Shown here piece by piece: positions 62,428 through 64,000 of a stretch of 64,000 nucleotides of DNA (the stretch's first letter is position 1; every line of letters begins with the position of its first letter). Both the position numbers and the translations under genes were made by a program. Source of the stretch: Pseudomonas sp. TTU2014-080ASC (GTDB taxonomy: Bacteria > Pseudomonadota > Gammaproteobacteria > Pseudomonadales > Pseudomonadaceae); the NCBI RefSeq assembly GCF_001446935.1, contig NZ_LKKK01000002.1, positions 124,001-188,000 of the forward strand, given 5' to 3'. The notes under the pieces are model-generated. The model searched no databases. It was not told the DNA's origin and was given only the letters and a program-made list of their open reading frames with translations.

Positions 62428-63225
62428 CTATCGGAAGTACTCGCGGATCACTTGAGCCATATAGGCAGGCTCCTGATCCAGCACATACGCACCTGCTTTG
62501 AGCTCCAGCACCTGAGCATCCGGGCGCGCATCACACGCACGCTGGAAGTAGGGATAGAGCACATCAGCTTCACCGCAGATCATCAGCAGGGGGCATTGAA
62601 CCTGCGCCAGATATGCCGGGAAGTCTTGGTTAAACACCGCTGCGTAGGCCTCGTGCCAGCGATCGCCGGCGATCAGCGTGTCGATCGCCTCGCGGGTCGC
62701 CAACGCCACTGATGGCGGATACGCAATGGGTTGTTGATCTAGGTGGGTTACACGCTGCCAGACCTCATTAAGGTGCGTGGCTTGGGCGTCGATAGTCAGC
62801 GGTTTGACCGCGCTGCTGCGCCACGCGCTGCGCTCTTGTTCGGTAAGTTGGACCGGGCCGATCATGGCCAACTTACGCACGCGCTGCGGATACTTGGCCG
62901 CCAGCTCGCAGGCCAGTGCCGCGCCGGTGTGGTGGCCGAACAGGTTGAACTGTTCGATGCCCAGCGCATCAATCGCCTGCAGCAGGCTATCGACGTAATA
63001 CTCGGTCGTCGGTGCTTGCGACGGGCGATAAGAGCCACCAAAGCCGGGCGTATCCAGTGCATACAGCGGAGCCAGGTCTTCAAGCTGTTCCATCACAGCC
63101 TGATACATGGCCGATGAGCTGGCAGTCTGGTGCAGGAACACCGTCGGCACGGCACCGTTGCCGCTGACATAACGCAGGTGAATCTGCCCGTCAGCTACGT
63201 CTACGTAAGCCTTCTTAACTGTCAT
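62428..63225 (-). CDS. Alpha/beta-hydrolase-fold protein with atypical active site
   Basis: Fold clear over 265 aa (VFLHQTASSSAMYQAVMEQL, DTPGFGGSY, LLMICGEADVLYPYF). The nucleophile elbow reads FGHHTGAAL, so histidine stands where serine is expected (GxSxG). The position of the catalytic histidine near the C-terminus reads LKAGAYVLDQEP, without histidine. Only the acid of the triad seems kept. GHHTG variants do exist as a subgroup, so this may be a different chemistry rather than a broken gene. It lies four bases after the FAD-linked oxidase gene. Confidence 0.82.
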   Translation of the reverse strand: MTVKKAYVDVADGQIHLRYVSGNGAVPTVFLHQTASSSAMYQAVMEQLEDLAPLYALDTPGFGGSYRPSQAPTTEYYVDSLLQAIDALGIEQFNLFGHHTGAALACELAAKYPQRVRKLAMIGPVQLTEQERSAWRSSAVKPLTIDAQATHLNEVWQRVTHLDQQPIAYPPSVALATREAIDTLIAGDRWHEAYAAVFNQDFPAYLAQVQCPLLMICGEADVLYPYFQRACDARPDAQVLELKAGAYVLDQEPAYMAQVIREYFR

Positions 63226-63229
63226 GGTC

Positions 63230-64000
63230 TTACTCCAGCCCCAACGAACCGGGGTTCATCAGACCTTTTTCATCCACCGCACGCTTCACCTTCTGCAGCA
63301 GCTGACCGGTGGCCGCGTTGCCGATGGACTCTTGGTACGGGTAATACTTGCCCAACTGCAAATGGCAGGCACCGAGTTTGTAGTACAGCTCGCGCAAGCC
63401 TTCGCGCAGCTTAAGCGCCACTTCACGGGTCTTCACATCAGCCGGGATCGCGCCCCATTCTTCACGGTATTCAGGCTCGATCAAATCAAGTCGGAACTCA
63501 CCCAGTTCATCGAACCAATACAAGCTCGGCTCAATCACAAATTCGGCACCGGAGAAGCAGGTGAGGTAGGAGGACTTGATGTTGTAGGTCCTCATTAACT
63601 CAGCATGTTCAGCAAAATAACGCTCGGTGGTCAGCGCAGCATCGACAGCACGGGAGAGCGGGAAGAAACCATGTACCGGAATCCAAACTTCACCCTGGCT
63701 GCCCAGCAAAATCGTGCGCACTCCGCCGAACGGTTGAGCCCGGAAAGCCAGCGGAATCGCATTTCCAATCGGTGCGCCGCCGTTTCTGGTGACGATGTTT
63801 TCAGCAATCAGCAACATGCTGGCGGCGGCTTCTTCGGTCGGGCCATCCACCGCAATGTGCAGGGAATAGTTGATGTTGCTCAGAACCTTTTTGCCCTGAG
63901 TCGCCATCTTCACCGCGTTCTTAAGACCACTGAGCAGACTCTTACCTGAGCTGGCCACATCCGCCAGCACTGACAGGCCTTCTTTCAGGGTAAAACCTTT
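63230..64000 (-). CDS. FAD-linked oxidase C-terminal part (vanillyl-alcohol oxidase type), cut by window end
   Basis: The frame is open to the right edge, so the N-terminal FAD-binding domain lies outside. The visible 256 residues match the C-terminal substrate domain of VAO/4-cresol dehydrogenase or D-lactate dehydrogenase-like flavoproteins (GEVWIPVHGFFPLSRAVDAA, then KYYPYQESIGNAATGQLLQK and KGLMNPGSLGLE at the end). The terminal LMNPGSLG is typical of the family. First visible gene of the operon with the hydrolase-like protein and methyltransferase. Confidence 0.8.
   Translation of the reverse strand, partial: KGFTLKEGLSVLADVASSGKSLLSGLKNAVKMATQGKKVLSNINYSLHIAVDGPTEEAAASMLLIAENIVTRNGGAPIGNAIPLAFRAQPFGGVRTILLGSQGEVWIPVHGFFPLSRAVDAALTTERYFAEHAELMRTYNIKSSYLTCFSGAEFVIEPSLYWFDELGEFRLDLIEPEYREEWGAIPADVKTREVALKLREGLRELYYKLGACHLQLGKYYPYQESIGNAATGQLLQKVKRAVDEKGLMNPGSLGLE

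Noticed and set aside
1..64000. CRISPR array or prophage
   Set aside because: No regularly spaced direct repeats and no phage structural or lysis genes were found in the window.

Overview
The window looks like a chromosomal segment of a Pseudomonas-type gammaproteobacterium. The evidence is the gbuA guanidinobutyrase locus, the gabD-gabT pair, a tRNA-Arg(CCG), PrpR-type and LysR/AraC/GntR regulators, GC-rich Pseudomonas codon usage and short interspersed palindromes. The species cannot be fixed from the sequence alone. Two stretches are visibly AT-richer and foreign-looking: positions 1-1250 and a small island at about 22171-28978.

Layout. (1) 1-1370: AT-rich edge with one orphan gene. (2) 1375-21760: arginine/guanidinobutyrate and GABA catabolism. 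On the minus strand this holds a chemoreceptor, an FAD oxidoreductase, an aldehyde dehydrogenase, a 2-ketoarginine decarboxylase-like ThDP enzyme, two transporters and gbuA. A four-gene operon follows (TIM-barrel isomerase, 2-oxoglutarate/Fe(II) oxygenase, amino-acid ABC transporter), divergent from a LysR gene, then an HDOD response regulator and gabD-gabT. Together they can take 2-ketoarginine to guanidinobutyraldehyde, guanidinobutyrate, GABA, succinate semialdehyde and succinate. (3) 22093-29002: a tRNA-Arg gene whose 3' end is repeated 6.8 kb downstream, bounding a decayed island. The island has two damaged IS3-family elements, an orphan membrane protein with a cysteine-rich tail, gene fragments and a Fic protein, but no integrase. 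(4) 29118-34781: short regulators and enzymes (SDR, LysR, VOC, AraC, TetR plus acyl-CoA dehydrogenase).

(5) 34947-52770 is the most interesting part: fourteen tightly packed minus-strand genes. In transcription order they are a class III CoA-transferase, HMG/citramalyl-CoA lyase-type enzyme, YCF48 beta-propeller, RND/MMPL transporter, DUF1302 and DUF1329 proteins, hydantoinase/oxoprolinase A and B, isochorismatase-type amidohydrolase, lipoprotein, LeuC-like and LeuD-like hydratase subunits, PrpR-type sigma-54 activator and RidA. A near-consensus sigma-54 promoter (52754-52770) lies just before the first gene, and the last regulator is a sigma-54 activator, so the block looks like one self-regulated catabolic unit. 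I infer, without proof, hydrolytic opening of a cyclic imide, lactam or hydantoin, amide removal, hydration of a substituted maleate, CoA activation and lyase cleavage, served by an envelope module for a hydrophobic compound.

(6) 53137-64000: small enzymes (DUF1232, arylamine N-acetyltransferase, histidine phosphatase), a deletion scar joining headless AraC and thiolase genes, a RutA-like monooxygenase/FMN reductase/EamA operon with a divergent GntR regulator, and a right-edge operon. That operon encodes an FAD-linked oxidase (cut by the window end), an alpha/beta-hydrolase-fold protein without the usual Ser and His, a methyltransferase and a small protein.

Start codons were chosen from Shine-Dalgarno spacing, signal peptides and family length. 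All functional assignments come from reading motifs and family knowledge; no database search was run.
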